The position numbers and the translations under genes are program-made. From the NCBI GenBank assembly GCA_052244495.1, contig JBQPXH010000006.1: DNA of 64,000 bases; one strand, written 5' to 3'. The stretch comes from Cereibacter_A sp052244495. Its GTDB lineage: Bacteria; Pseudomonadota; Alphaproteobacteria; Rhodobacterales; Rhodobacteraceae. Of this stretch, positions 8,317-17,212 are shown piece by piece (positions within the stretch are counted from its first letter, which is position 1; each line of letters begins with the position of its first letter). The notes below the pieces were generated by a model. It was not told the origin of the DNA. It ran no database searches and saw nothing but the letters and a program-made list of their open reading frames with translations.

Positions 8317-9540
8317 GTGAGACAGGAACAGGAGACGGTGGAACGTCCGGCCGCGGGCGGGTCGCGACTGCGGGGATCGAACCAGAGCGGGATGCGGGCG
8401 CACAACGAGCGCCTCGTGCTGTCGCTCGTCCGGCGCGAGGGGGCGCTCGCCAAGTCCGACATCGCGCGGATGACCGGGCTGTCGGCGCAGACGGTGTCGG
8501 TCATCATGCGCGCACTCGAGCGCGACGGCCTGCTGTGTCGCGGCGAGCCGATCCGGGGACGCATCGGCCAGCCGTCCGTTCCCATGTCGCTCGCAGCCGA
8601 CGGCGCCTATTTTCTCGGGCTCAAGATCGGACGCCGCTCGGCCGAGCTCGTGCTGATCGACTTTCTCGGCCGCCCGGTCGGTGCGCGGAGGAGGCTCTAC
8701 CGCTACCCCACCCCGGACGAGGTGGTGTCCTTCACCACCGAGGCGCTTCCCCTGCTGACCGAGGGCCTGTCGCCTGAGGAGCGGTCCCGCGTGGGCGGCA
8801 TGGGGATCGCGATGCCCTTCCAGCTCTGGAACTGGGTCCAGTATGTCGGCGCCCCGCAATCCGAGATGGATGCCTGGCGCACCCGCGACGTCCAGGCGGA
8901 GCTCGCGGCGCTGACGGGTCTGCCCGTTCATGTCCACAACGATGCCACCGCCGCCTGCGGCGCGGAACTCGTCTTCGGCACGGGAGAGCGGCCGAAGGAC
9001 TTCCTCTACTTCTACTTCGCCTATTTCATCGGGGGCGGCCTCGTGCTTAACGGCCACCTCTTCGCGGGACGCACCGGCAATGCGGCGGGCGTCGGGCCGA
9101 TGCCGGTTCCGGGGCGTGACGGGCAGATGAGGCGGCTGCTGAACGTGGCCTCGATGTCGGTCCTTGCCGAGGCGATGGAGAAGGCCGGCGAGAACGCGGC
9201 TGGCCTGTGGGAAGATCCCGATCGCTGGGACGTGAGCGAACCGATCCTGTCCGACTGGCTCGAGGGAGCGGCCGCCGGCCTCGCCTCGGCCATCCTCTCG
9301 GCCTCGGCCCTGGTCGAGATGGAGACGGTCATGATCGACGGCTGGATGCCGCCCGCGATCCGCGCCGAGATCGTGCGCCGCACCCGCGAGGCGCTGCACC
9401 GGCTCGACCTTTCGGGCATCGAGCCGCCGCGCATCCGGGAGGGCACGGTTGGCGCTCAGGCCCGTGCGCTCGGCGCGGCGGCCATCCCACTGTCGCAGCG
9501 ATATCTGGTCGAGGCCTGGGGCGCCACGCCGGAAGGCTGA
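8317..9540 (+). CDS. frcR: ROK-family transcriptional regulator of the frc operon
   Basis: A 407-residue ROK/NagC-type regulator: an N-terminal winged helix-turn-helix (about residues 30-75, with DIARMTGLSAQTVS as the recognition region) and a C-terminal sugar-kinase-like domain with HNDATAACGAE and IGGGLVLNG. The usual ROK zinc motif with clustered cysteines is not present after that segment. A GTG at 8317 is chosen because AGGGAG sits 6 bases upstream; in-frame codons exist further up. Divergent from frcBCAK, it most likely represses the operon until a sugar or sugar phosphate binds. Confidence 0.85.
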   Translation: MRQEQETVERPAAGGSRLRGSNQSGMRAHNERLVLSLVRREGALAKSDIARMTGLSAQTVSVIMRALERDGLLCRGEPIRGRIGQPSVPMSLAADGAYFLGLKIGRRSAELVLIDFLGRPVGARRRLYRYPTPDEVVSFTTEALPLLTEGLSPEERSRVGGMGIAMPFQLWNWVQYVGAPQSEMDAWRTRDVQAELAALTGLPVHVHNDATAACGAELVFGTGERPKDFLYFYFAYFIGGGLVLNGHLFAGRTGNAAGVGPMPVPGRDGQMRRLLNVASMSVLAEAMEKAGENAAGLWEDPDRWDVSEPILSDWLEGAAAGLASAILSASALVEMETVMIDGWMPPAIRAEIVRRTREALHRLDLSGIEPPRIREGTVGAQARALGAAAIPLSQRYLVEAWGATPEG

Positions 9541-9559
9541 GTTTCAGCGCCTCTTCGGG

Positions 9560-9588
9560 TTGACTTGTGAAGAACAGAACACCAATTT
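9560..9588 (+). promoter_or_regulatory. Candidate promoter of the Mrp operon
   Basis: TTGACT at 9560-9565 and CAATTT at 9583-9588 with a 17-base spacer, in a locally AT-rich gap about 77 bases before the mrpA start. Confidence 0.3.
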
Positions 9589-9664
9589 GGCCTAAAACCA
9601 CCCGAATGTGAAAGAAATTCATGACCTCGCGACGTTTCGCATCAGGAATGGAGGCGGCGGCGGC

Positions 9665-12514
9665 ATGTCCCTCGCACTGATCGCCGCCCTCCCCTTCTTC
9701 GGGGCCTTGCTTCCGGGCCTCATGATCCGATCCAGCCGCACCGCCTGCGCCATCGTCACGGGCAGCGTCACCGCCCTCGCGCTTCTGATGCTGGGGCTTC
9801 ACGCCCCGGCCGTGCTGCGCGGCGAGATCGTGCAGACCCGCATCGACTGGATGCCCGGCCTCGGTCTCAACGTGAATTTCTTTCTCGACGGGCTCGGGCT
9901 GCTCTTCGCGGGCATGATCCTGGGCATCGGCCTGCTGATCATCCTCTACGCCCGCTTTTATCTCTCGCGGCAGGACTCGATGGGGCAGTTCTACAGCTAC
10001 CTCATGCTGTTCCAGGGCGCGATGGTTGGGATCGTCCTGTCGGACAACATCCTGCTGCTCCTGATCTTCTGGGAGCTGACCTCGCTCTCGTCCTTCCTGC
10101 TCATCGGCTACTGGAAGCACCTGCCCGCGGGCCGTCAGGGCGCGCGGATGGCGCTGACCGTCACCGGCATGGGCGGGCTTTCGATGATTGCGGGGATGCT
10201 GATCCTCGGCGACATCGCGGGAAGCTACGACCTGACCGTGATCCTTCAGGCGCGCGAGGCGATCCAGGCCTCCGAATGGTATCTGCCGGCGCTGGTGCTG
10301 ATCCTGATCGGATGCTTCGCCAAGTCGGCGCAGTTTCCGTTCCACTTCTGGCTGCCGCATGCGATGGCCGCGCCCACGCCGGTCTCGGCCTACCTGCATT
10401 CGGCGACCATGGTGAAGGCGGGGCTCTTCCTCATGGCGCGGATGTGGCCGGCGCTGGCCGGCACGCCCGAGTGGTTCTACCTCGTCGCCACCACCGGCCT
10501 CGTGACGATGGTCGTCGCAGCCAAGATCGCGCTCTTCAAGGACGACCTGAAGGCGCTCCTCGCCTTCTCGACCGTGTCGCACCTGGGCCTCATCACGATG
10601 CTCCTGGGCTTCGGGACCAAGGCCGCCGCCATGGCCGCGATCTTCCACATCATCAACCACGCGACGTTCAAGGCCGCCCTCTTCATGACGGCGGGCATCG
10701 TCGATCACGAGGCGCACACGCGCGACCTCAAGCGCCTCGGCGGCCTGCGCAAGCTCATGCCGGTAACTTTCACCATCGCGACGATCGCGACGCTGTCCAT
10801 GGCGGGCATCCCGCCGCTGAACGGGTTCCTGTCCAAGGAAATGATGCTCGAAGAGGCCTCCCATACCGTCTGGGCGGGACAGGCCTGGCTGATCCCGGTC
10901 TTCGCGACCCTCGGGGCCCTCTTCTCGGTGGCCTATTCACTGCGCTTCGTGGCCCACACGTTCCTCGGGCCGGTCCGCAAGGATTACCCGCACCACCCCC
11001 ATGATCCGGGCTTCGGCATGTGGGCAGCGCCCGCCTTCCTCGCGCTGCTCGTCGTGGCCATCGGGCTCGCGCCCATGCCGGTCGCGGGCTGGCTGGTGGA
11101 TGCTGCCGCAGGCGCCACCACCGGCGAGGCGGTCCACGCCCACATCTATCATTGGCACGGCCTCACCCCGGCGCTCTGGATGTCGGTCGCGGCGATCGGC
11201 GGCGGCCTCGTGCTGCTCGGCTTGCATGCTCCGCTGATGCGCGCCTGGCTCGCCACGCCACGTCCCGAGGCGAAGCGGATCTTCGACGGGATCGTGGAGC
11301 CTCTGGCGTCCGGCGCACGCGTCGTGATCGGCTCGTTGCATGACGGCGCGCTGAGCCGCTACTTCGCCATCGCGACCTTCGCCATCCTCGTGGCCGGAGG
11401 CTACGCCTTCCTGTCGGGCGGCCATTCCCCCGGGCTGCGGGCGCCGACGCCGGTCGAGGTCGTGCCGGTCGTGGCCTGGCTCCTGCTCATCGCCGCCACC
11501 GGTGCGCTGGTCCTCGTGCATCACAACCGGATCGTCGCGCTCGTGGTGCTCGGCGTGCTGGGGCTCGTGATCTCGATGGGCTTCGCCTATCTCTCGGCGC
11601 CGGACCTCGCGCTGACGCAGATCCTCGTCGAGGTGGCGACGGTCATGCTCCTGCTGCTCGCGCTGAACTTCCTGCCGAAGCGGACGCCCGTCGAACACTC
11701 GACGTCGCGCCGTCTGCGCGATGCCCTTCTTTCGGCAGGGGCGGGGCTGGGCGTCGGCGGGCTCATCTACATGATGATGATGCGCGACTTCGCCTTCCCG
11801 AGCATCGCGGGATACCACCTCGAGAACGCCAAGACCGGTGGCGGCGGCACCAACGTCGTCAACGTGATCCTCGTCGATTTCCGCGGCTACGACACCTTCG
11901 GAGAGATCACGGTGCTGGGGATCGCCGCTCTGGTGATCTTCGCCGTGACCGAGACGATCCTGCGGCCGGGACCAGCCAACAACCGCCTGCTGACCTGGGC
12001 GCAGGAGCATCGCCACGCCGGCGACCGCCACCCGCTGATGCTGGTCGTTGCCACACGGATGATGCTGCCGGTGGCGCTGGTGGTCGGCATCTACATCTTC
12101 CTGCGCGGCCACAACCTGCCGGGCGGCGGCTTCATCGCGGGCCTCGTCGTGGCGATTGCCGCGCTGATGCAGTACATGGCGTCAGGCTATGGATGGACAG
12201 CCGCGCGGAAGCGGTTCGAATACCACACGCTGATCGCGGCAGGGGTTCTGGTCGCCGCCGCGAGCGGGGTCGGGGCATGGTTCGCCGCGCGGCCCTTCCT
12301 GACCTCGGACTATGGCTATGTCCATCTTCCGCCACTCGAGGAGTTCGAACTGGCCACCGCCATGATCTTCGATACGGGCGTCTTCCTTGCCGTCCTGGGG
12401 GCGGTGCTGCTCGCCCTCGCCTCGATCTCGCGGATTGCCGTGCGGGCGGGCGAGGAGGTCTCGACAGCGCCCTATGACATCGACCTGCCGCGCGACGGGT
12501 ACGGAGACCGCTGA
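9665..12514 (+). CDS. mrpA: Mrp-type Na+/H+ antiporter, fused MrpA-MrpB subunit
   Basis: A 949-residue membrane protein. The first 480 residues resemble NuoL/MrpA proton-channel subunits (including FWELTSLSSF and a conserved Lys/His region around HSATMVKAG). This is followed by the MrpA C-terminal extension and, from about residue 790, an MrpB domain with FLRGHNLPGGGFI. Such A/B fusions define the group 2 (six-gene, PhaAB-type) Mrp operons. The start at 9665 has a GGAGG about 10 bases upstream; an upstream in-frame ATG at 9608 lacks support. The stop overlaps the mrpC start. Confidence 0.93.
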   Translation: MSLALIAALPFFGALLPGLMIRSSRTACAIVTGSVTALALLMLGLHAPAVLRGEIVQTRIDWMPGLGLNVNFFLDGLGLLFAGMILGIGLLIILYARFYLSRQDSMGQFYSYLMLFQGAMVGIVLSDNILLLLIFWELTSLSSFLLIGYWKHLPAGRQGARMALTVTGMGGLSMIAGMLILGDIAGSYDLTVILQAREAIQASEWYLPALVLILIGCFAKSAQFPFHFWLPHAMAAPTPVSAYLHSATMVKAGLFLMARMWPALAGTPEWFYLVATTGLVTMVVAAKIALFKDDLKALLAFSTVSHLGLITMLLGFGTKAAAMAAIFHIINHATFKAALFMTAGIVDHEAHTRDLKRLGGLRKLMPVTFTIATIATLSMAGIPPLNGFLSKEMMLEEASHTVWAGQAWLIPVFATLGALFSVAYSLRFVAHTFLGPVRKDYPHHPHDPGFGMWAAPAFLALLVVAIGLAPMPVAGWLVDAAAGATTGEAVHAHIYHWHGLTPALWMSVAAIGGGLVLLGLHAPLMRAWLATPRPEAKRIFDGIVEPLASGARVVIGSLHDGALSRYFAIATFAILVAGGYAFLSGGHSPGLRAPTPVEVVPVVAWLLLIAATGALVLVHHNRIVALVVLGVLGLVISMGFAYLSAPDLALTQILVEVATVMLLLLALNFLPKRTPVEHSTSRRLRDALLSAGAGLGVGGLIYMMMMRDFAFPSIAGYHLENAKTGGGGTNVVNVILVDFRGYDTFGEITVLGIAALVIFAVTETILRPGPANNRLLTWAQEHRHAGDRHPLMLVVATRMMLPVALVVGIYIFLRGHNLPGGGFIAGLVVAIAALMQYMASGYGWTAARKRFEYHTLIAAGVLVAAASGVGAWFAARPFLTSDYGYVHLPPLEEFELATAMIFDTGVFLAVLGAVLLALASISRIAVRAGEEVSTAPYDIDLPRDGYGDR

Positions 12515-12849
12515 TGGAAATCCTCGTCGCATCCGCCGTGGGGACGCTGACCGCAGCCGGGGTTTACCTGATCCTGCGCCTTCGGACCTTTCCCGTCATC
12601 GTGGGCCTCGCCCTGCTGAGCTACGCCGTGAACGTCTTCATCTTCGCCTCCGGCCGGCTCGCGGTCGGACTGCCTCCCGTCCTGTCGAAGAACGCGACCG
12701 CCTATACCGACCCGCTGACGCAGGCACTTGTGCTGACCGCCATCGTGATCTCCTTCGGGATGACCGCCGTCATCGTGATGGTGGCGCTCGGCGCCTTCCT
12801 CGAGGCCGGAACGGACCGCATGGACAGCGACGACGAGGCCGGCCGATGA
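12514..12849 (+). CDS. mrpC: Mrp antiporter subunit C
   Basis: A 111-residue NuoK-like membrane protein with three helices and the family segment VIVGLALLSYAVNVFIF. TGATG overlap with mrpA and ATGA overlap with mrpD indicate coupled translation. Mrp is a multi-subunit complex that exchanges Na+ (or K+) for protons; all subunits are normally required. Confidence 0.93.
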   Translation: MEILVASAVGTLTAAGVYLILRLRTFPVIVGLALLSYAVNVFIFASGRLAVGLPPVLSKNATAYTDPLTQALVLTAIVISFGMTAVIVMVALGAFLEAGTDRMDSDDEAGR

Positions 12850-14357
12850 ACCACTGGATCATCGCGCCCGTCGTCCTGCCGGCCATGCTCGCGCCATTGA
12901 TCGTGCTGCTCATGCGCCACGATCTCCTGCTGCAGCGCGTCTTCTCGCTTGCCGGGACCGTCGCGCTCTGCGGCGTGGCGGCCATCCTGATGGCCACAGC
13001 GGCGAACAACCCGCCCGAGGCCTATTTCCTCGGCAACTGGCCCGCGCCTTTCGGCATCGTTCTGGTGCTCGACCGTCTGGCGGCGATCATGGTCGCGCTC
13101 ACGGCCTTCCTCGCGCTGATGGTGCAGCTCTACGCCATCGGCACCGGCTGGGACCGGCGAGGCCAGCACTTCCACGCACTCTTCCAGTTCCAGCTCATGG
13201 GGATCTGCGGCGCCTTCCTCACCGGCGACGCGTTCAACCTCTTCGTCTTCTTCGAGGTGCTGCTGATCGCAAGCTACGGGCTGATGATCCACGGCGGGGG
13301 TCGCGTCCGCCTGCGCTCCGGCGTGCAATACGTGGCCTACAACCTCGTCGGCTCGACCCTCTTCCTCTTCGCGCTGGCCACGATCTACTCGGTTGCCGGT
13401 ACGCTCAACCTGGCCGACCTCGCCCTGCGGGTCGAGACGCTGCCCGAGGGCGAGGCCGCGATCCTGCGCATCGCCGGCGTGCTGCTGCTGATCGTCTTCG
13501 CCATCAAGGGCGCGCTGGTGCCGTTCCAGTTCTGGCTGCCGGCCACCTATGCCTCGGCGCCGGGACCCGTGGCCGCCCTCTTTGCCGTCATGACCAAGGT
13601 CGGCGCCTATGCGGTGATCCGGGTCTTCAGCCTCGTCTTCCCGCCGCAGACGCCTGCCACCGGCAGCTTCTTCGCCGAGATCCTGCTGCCTGCCGCGCTC
13701 GTGACGCTGGTGATCGGGGCCTTCGGCGTGCTGGGCGCGGCGAGCCTCGGCCGTCTCGTGGCCTTCGCAGCCATCGCCTCGATGGGCACGCTCTTCACCG
13801 CCATCTCAGGCTTCCAGCCCGAGACAATGGCGGCGGCGCTCTTCTACCTCGTCCACTCCACCCTCGCCACGGCGGTGCTCTTCCTCGTGGCCGACCTCGT
13901 GCTCGCCCGGCGCGGGTCCGAGGATCTTGTCCAGCGGCGCCCGCCGATCGCGCAGGAGGGGCTTGTGGCATCGCTCTTCTTCCTTGGCGCCATCGCGCTG
14001 GCCGGGATGCCGCCGCTCTCGGGCTTCCTCGGCAAGCTTCAGATCCTCGACGCGATGCGCGGACCCGGCATGGTGGCGATCTGGGGCACGATCCTCGTCA
14101 CCTCTCTCGTGATGATCGTCGGTTTCGCACGCGCGGGCAGCCTGCTGTTCTGGAAGTCGCACGAGACGCTCACCGAGCATGAGCCTCACCACCCTGAACC
14201 GCTGGCCTTCGTGGCGATAGGCGGCCTTGTCGCGGGGCTCGTGGCCCTCGTGCTGGCCGCGGGGCCCGTCGCGGAAAGCCTCGGATCCGTCGCTGCGGAA
14301 CTCGCCGAGCGCACCCCCTACATCGCCTCCAACCGCCTGACGGAGCAACCGCTATGA
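12846..14357 (+). CDS. mrpD: Mrp antiporter subunit D
   Basis: A 503-residue NuoM/NuoN-like proton-channel subunit with about 14 membrane helices. FFEVLLIASYGLM carries the conserved glutamate, and the lysine-bearing KGALVPFQFWLP segment and a PPLSGFLGK motif are present. The start at 12846 overlaps the mrpC stop; the frame is open upstream but inside mrpA/mrpC. Confidence 0.94.
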   Translation: MNHWIIAPVVLPAMLAPLIVLLMRHDLLLQRVFSLAGTVALCGVAAILMATAANNPPEAYFLGNWPAPFGIVLVLDRLAAIMVALTAFLALMVQLYAIGTGWDRRGQHFHALFQFQLMGICGAFLTGDAFNLFVFFEVLLIASYGLMIHGGGRVRLRSGVQYVAYNLVGSTLFLFALATIYSVAGTLNLADLALRVETLPEGEAAILRIAGVLLLIVFAIKGALVPFQFWLPATYASAPGPVAALFAVMTKVGAYAVIRVFSLVFPPQTPATGSFFAEILLPAALVTLVIGAFGVLGAASLGRLVAFAAIASMGTLFTAISGFQPETMAAALFYLVHSTLATAVLFLVADLVLARRGSEDLVQRRPPIAQEGLVASLFFLGAIALAGMPPLSGFLGKLQILDAMRGPGMVAIWGTILVTSLVMIVGFARAGSLLFWKSHETLTEHEPHHPEPLAFVAIGGLVAGLVALVLAAGPVAESLGSVAAELAERTPYIASNRLTEQPL

Positions 14358-14845
14358 TCCGAAGGCTCTTTCCGCACCCGTGGCTGACCATCACGCTGAT
14401 CGTCGCCTGGATGCTCCTCGTGAACAAGCTGGCGCTCGGCAGCTTCGTCTTCGCGGTCATCCTTGGCATCGTGATACCGCTGCTCGTCGCGCCCTACTGG
14501 CCGGGCCAGACAACGATCAAGAGCCCCCTCCGGCTGGCGGGATACGTGCTGCTGGTGATCTGGGACATCATCCAGGCCAATGTGGCGGTCGCGAAGATCG
14601 TGCTGTTCTACCGCGCCGAGAGCATCCGCTCGGCGTGGATTGCCGTCCCGATCGAACTGACCTCGCCCGAGGCGATTTCCCTGCTTGCCGGCACGATCAC
14701 GCTCACCCCCGGCACGCTGGTCGCCGACGTCTCCGCCTGCGGTCGCGTGCTGCTCGTCCACTGCCTGCATGCGCCCGATCCGGACGCGGTGCGCAAGGAG
14801 ATCAAGACCCGCTACGAGGCCCGATTGAAGAGGATCTTCGCATGA
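14354..14845 (+). CDS. mrpE: Mrp antiporter subunit E
   Basis: A 163-residue MrpE/MnhE-family protein: two N-terminal hydrophobic segments, then a cytoplasmic domain with SITLTPGT-like sequence (here AGTITLTPGTLVADV) and the HCLHAPD stretch characteristic of the family. ATGA overlaps at both ends link it to mrpD and mrpF. Confidence 0.93.
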   Translation: MIRRLFPHPWLTITLIVAWMLLVNKLALGSFVFAVILGIVIPLLVAPYWPGQTTIKSPLRLAGYVLLVIWDIIQANVAVAKIVLFYRAESIRSAWIAVPIELTSPEAISLLAGTITLTPGTLVADVSACGRVLLVHCLHAPDPDAVRKEIKTRYEARLKRIFA

Positions 14846-15111
14846 TCTCGCTCGCCCTGACCTATGCGCTCGGCTGTTTCGGCCTCGCGCTGCTCTTCAA
14901 CCTCGTGCGCCTGCTGCAGGGCCCGTCCATCGCGGACCGCATCCTCGCGCTCGACACGATGGTGATCAACATGATCGCGCTTGTCGTGCTCTACGGCATC
15001 CGCGGCGGCGCCACGATGACGTTCGAGGCGGCGCTCCTCTTCGCCATGACGGGGTTCGTCTCGACCGTGGCCTATGCCAAATTCGTCCTGCGCGGCAACA
15101 TCATCGAGTGA
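14842..15111 (+). CDS. mrpF: Mrp antiporter subunit F
   Basis: An 89-residue, three-helix MrpF/PhaF protein with the family's GPSIADRILALD motif near residue 30. The ATG overlaps the mrpE stop and the stop overlaps a possible GTG start of mrpG. Confidence 0.92.
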   Translation: MISLALTYALGCFGLALLFNLVRLLQGPSIADRILALDTMVINMIALVVLYGIRGGATMTFEAALLFAMTGFVSTVAYAKFVLRGNIIE

Positions 15112-15503
15112 TCCCCATGGAAACCGCCTTCGAGATCATGATTTCCGCGCTGCTCGTCATCGGCGGCACCTTCGGCCTGATCGGCAGCTTCGGCCTCGTG
15201 CGCCTGCGCGACGCGGTGCAGCGCCTGCACGCGCCGACCAAGGCTACGACGGTGGGTGTCGGCGCAGCGCTCGTGGCCTCGGTGATCGACCTCTATCACT
15301 ACCAGAACATGCTGACCTGGCAGGAACTGCTGGTCGCGGCCTTCCTCTTCGTCACGGCGCCGATCACCGCGCTCTTCCTGGGCAAGATCCACATGCACCA
15401 GTCGATCCCGCGCGAGGCGCTGCCCGACACCGGCACCCGGCGCGACTGGGCCACCTTCGACCCGACCTTCAAGGGGCCGGAGCCCAAACTGCCGGGAGAT
15501 TGA
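15108..15503 (+). CDS. mrpG: Mrp antiporter subunit G
   Basis: A 131-residue MrpG/PhaG protein with three hydrophobic segments and the conserved GLVRLRDAVQRLHAPTKATTVG stretch (residues about 30-50). Two starts are possible: a GTG at 15108 that overlaps the mrpF stop as GTGA, in keeping with the coupling seen throughout the operon, or an ATG at 15117. Neither has a strong ribosome-binding site. Confidence 0.9.
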   Translation: MIPMETAFEIMISALLVIGGTFGLIGSFGLVRLRDAVQRLHAPTKATTVGVGAALVASVIDLYHYQNMLTWQELLVAAFLFVTAPITALFLGKIHMHQSIPREALPDTGTRRDWATFDPTFKGPEPKLPGD

Positions 15504-15549
15504 GCGCCGCGCCCGCTCGGAGTGCAACTTAAGCATGCATCGGGCGCAT

Positions 15550-15565
15550 ACAGGCGGAGGCCTGT
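15550..15565 (+). terminator. Hairpin after the mrp operon
   Basis: ACAGGC-ggag-GCCTGT, a six-base perfect stem with tetraloop followed by a pyrimidine-rich stretch, 46 bases after mrpG and before the separate nhaD gene. Confidence 0.35.
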
Positions 15566-15643
15566 CTCTCACTCCGCTTGACCGGAGGCGGGCCGCGTGC
15601 TTGTGGAGCGAAGCTTGCGTGTCGCGGAAAGGTGCTCCCTCCA

Positions 15644-16942
15644 ATGCTCGACCTGACGTCTCACTGGGCGGGGGTGCTGTCCCTCGTCATCTTCGTGATT
15701 GCCTACATCCTCGTCGTCTTCGAGGAAGCCACCCACATGCGGAAGTCCAAGCCCGTGATGCTGGCGGCGGGCCTCATCTGGCTGCTCATCGGCATCGCCT
15801 ATGCGATGGCCGGCCACGGCGAGGAGACCTACGAGCTTTCCGCCCATATCATCGAGGAATACGGCGAGCTCTTCCTGTTCCTCCTCGTGGCGATCACCTA
15901 CGTCAACACGCTCGAGGAGCGGCGCGGCTTCGAGGTCCTGCGGGCGAAGCTCGTGAACCTCGGTCTGAGCTACCGAAGCCTCTTCTGCCTGACCGGCGTG
16001 CTGGCCTTCGTCCTCTCGGGCATCCTCGACAACCTCACCACGGCGCTGGTGATGGGCACGGTCGTCATGGCACTGGGATCCCATTCGCCGCGCTTCGTGA
16101 CCATCGGCTGCATCTCGATCGTGGTCGCGGCCAACGCCGGCGGGGCCTTCACGCCCTTCGGCGACATCACCACCCTGATGGTCTGGCAGAAGGGCAAGCT
16201 CGAGTTCTTCGAGTTCTTCGCGATCTTCTTCCCCTCGCTCCTGAACTGGCTGGTTCCCGCGGCGATCATGTTCTTCGCCGTCCCGAAGGGCTCGCCCGAG
16301 CCGCAGTCCGAGCGGGTCCGTGCCAAGCCCGGGGCCCTCGGCGTCGCCATCCTCTTCGGCCTGACGATCGCGACCGCGGTGAGCTTCAAGAACTTCCTCC
16401 ACCTGCCGCCCGCGCTGGGGATGATGCTGGGCCTCGGCTATCTGCAGATCTGGTCCTACATCCTCAAGCAGAAGGGGACGCGGCGCCGCGACGACGACAT
16501 GGTGCTCGAGAGCTTCCACCAGATCCAGCGGGTCGAGTGGGACACGCTCCTGTTCTTCTTCGGCATCATCTTCGCCGTCGGCGGGCTTGGCGTGCTGGGC
16601 TATCTGACGCTCGCCTCGCAGCTTCTCTACACCGACCTCGGCGCAACATCGGCCAACGTCATCATCGGCGCACTCTCGGCCATTGTGGACAATATCCCGC
16701 TCATGTTCGCGGTGCTGACGATGGATCCGGCGATGTCGCACGGTGAGTGGCTACTGATCACGCTGACCTGCGGCGTGGGCGGCTCGATGCTCTCGATCGG
16801 CTCGGCCGCCGGCGTGGCGCTGATGGGTCAGGCGAAGGGCGCCTATACCTTCATGGCGCACCTCAAGTGGACCTGGGCCATCGCCCTCGGCTACCTTGCC
16901 TCCATCGCGGCCCATCTGGTCATCAACGCGCACCACTTCTGA
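15644..16942 (+). CDS. nhaD: NhaD-type Na+/H+ antiporter
   Basis: A 432-residue membrane protein of the ion-transporter superfamily, about 12 helices. The family's ILDNLTTALV and GDITTLMVWQ segments (the opposing half-helix motifs that form the ion site) and a second VDNIPLMFAV are present. NhaD proteins expel Na+ or Li+ at alkaline pH. I place the start at 15644; a longer frame to 15578 lacks a good ribosome-binding site. It follows the mrp operon on the same strand after 140 bases, so two unrelated sodium extruders sit together. Confidence 0.9.
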   Translation: MLDLTSHWAGVLSLVIFVIAYILVVFEEATHMRKSKPVMLAAGLIWLLIGIAYAMAGHGEETYELSAHIIEEYGELFLFLLVAITYVNTLEERRGFEVLRAKLVNLGLSYRSLFCLTGVLAFVLSGILDNLTTALVMGTVVMALGSHSPRFVTIGCISIVVAANAGGAFTPFGDITTLMVWQKGKLEFFEFFAIFFPSLLNWLVPAAIMFFAVPKGSPEPQSERVRAKPGALGVAILFGLTIATAVSFKNFLHLPPALGMMLGLGYLQIWSYILKQKGTRRRDDDMVLESFHQIQRVEWDTLLFFFGIIFAVGGLGVLGYLTLASQLLYTDLGATSANVIIGALSAIVDNIPLMFAVLTMDPAMSHGEWLLITLTCGVGGSMLSIGSAAGVALMGQAKGAYTFMAHLKWTWAIALGYLASIAAHLVINAHHF

Positions 16943-16951
16943 GACCGTCTT

Positions 16952-16971
16952 CCGCGTCCTTCGGGACGCGG
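16952..16971 (+). terminator. Terminator after nhaD
   Basis: Eight-base perfect GC stem (16952-16959 with 16964-16971) closed by a UUCG tetraloop, nine bases after the nhaD stop. No long T-run follows. Confidence 0.5.
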
Positions 16972-17011
16972 ATCCCTCGTCCCCGCCCTTCCGCGGCACC
17001 TTTTCCTGCGC

Positions 17012-17059
17012 AAGACGGCTGCGCCGCCGGACCCCGCTGTCCGGCGGCGCAGCCGTCTT
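17012..17059. terminator. Long perfect hairpin between nhaD and deoC
   Basis: A 21-base perfect inverted repeat (17012-17032 with 17039-17059) with a 6-base loop, beginning AAGACGG and ending CCGTCTT and then CC TTCTTCC. This is the strongest hairpin seen in the window and would stop transcription from either side. Confidence 0.65.
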
Positions 17060-17212
17060 CCTTCTTCCGGCCCGCGATCCTCCGCCGAGACCCCGAGATC
17101 CTGACGGCGCGTCAGCGCCCGGCTCCCTTGCGGTCCGGTCCGGCCTCGTGCCACGCTGCAGCCGAGCGGTGGCCCCGGACGCCATGCCGCTGCCGAACCG
17201 GAGGAGGCACCC

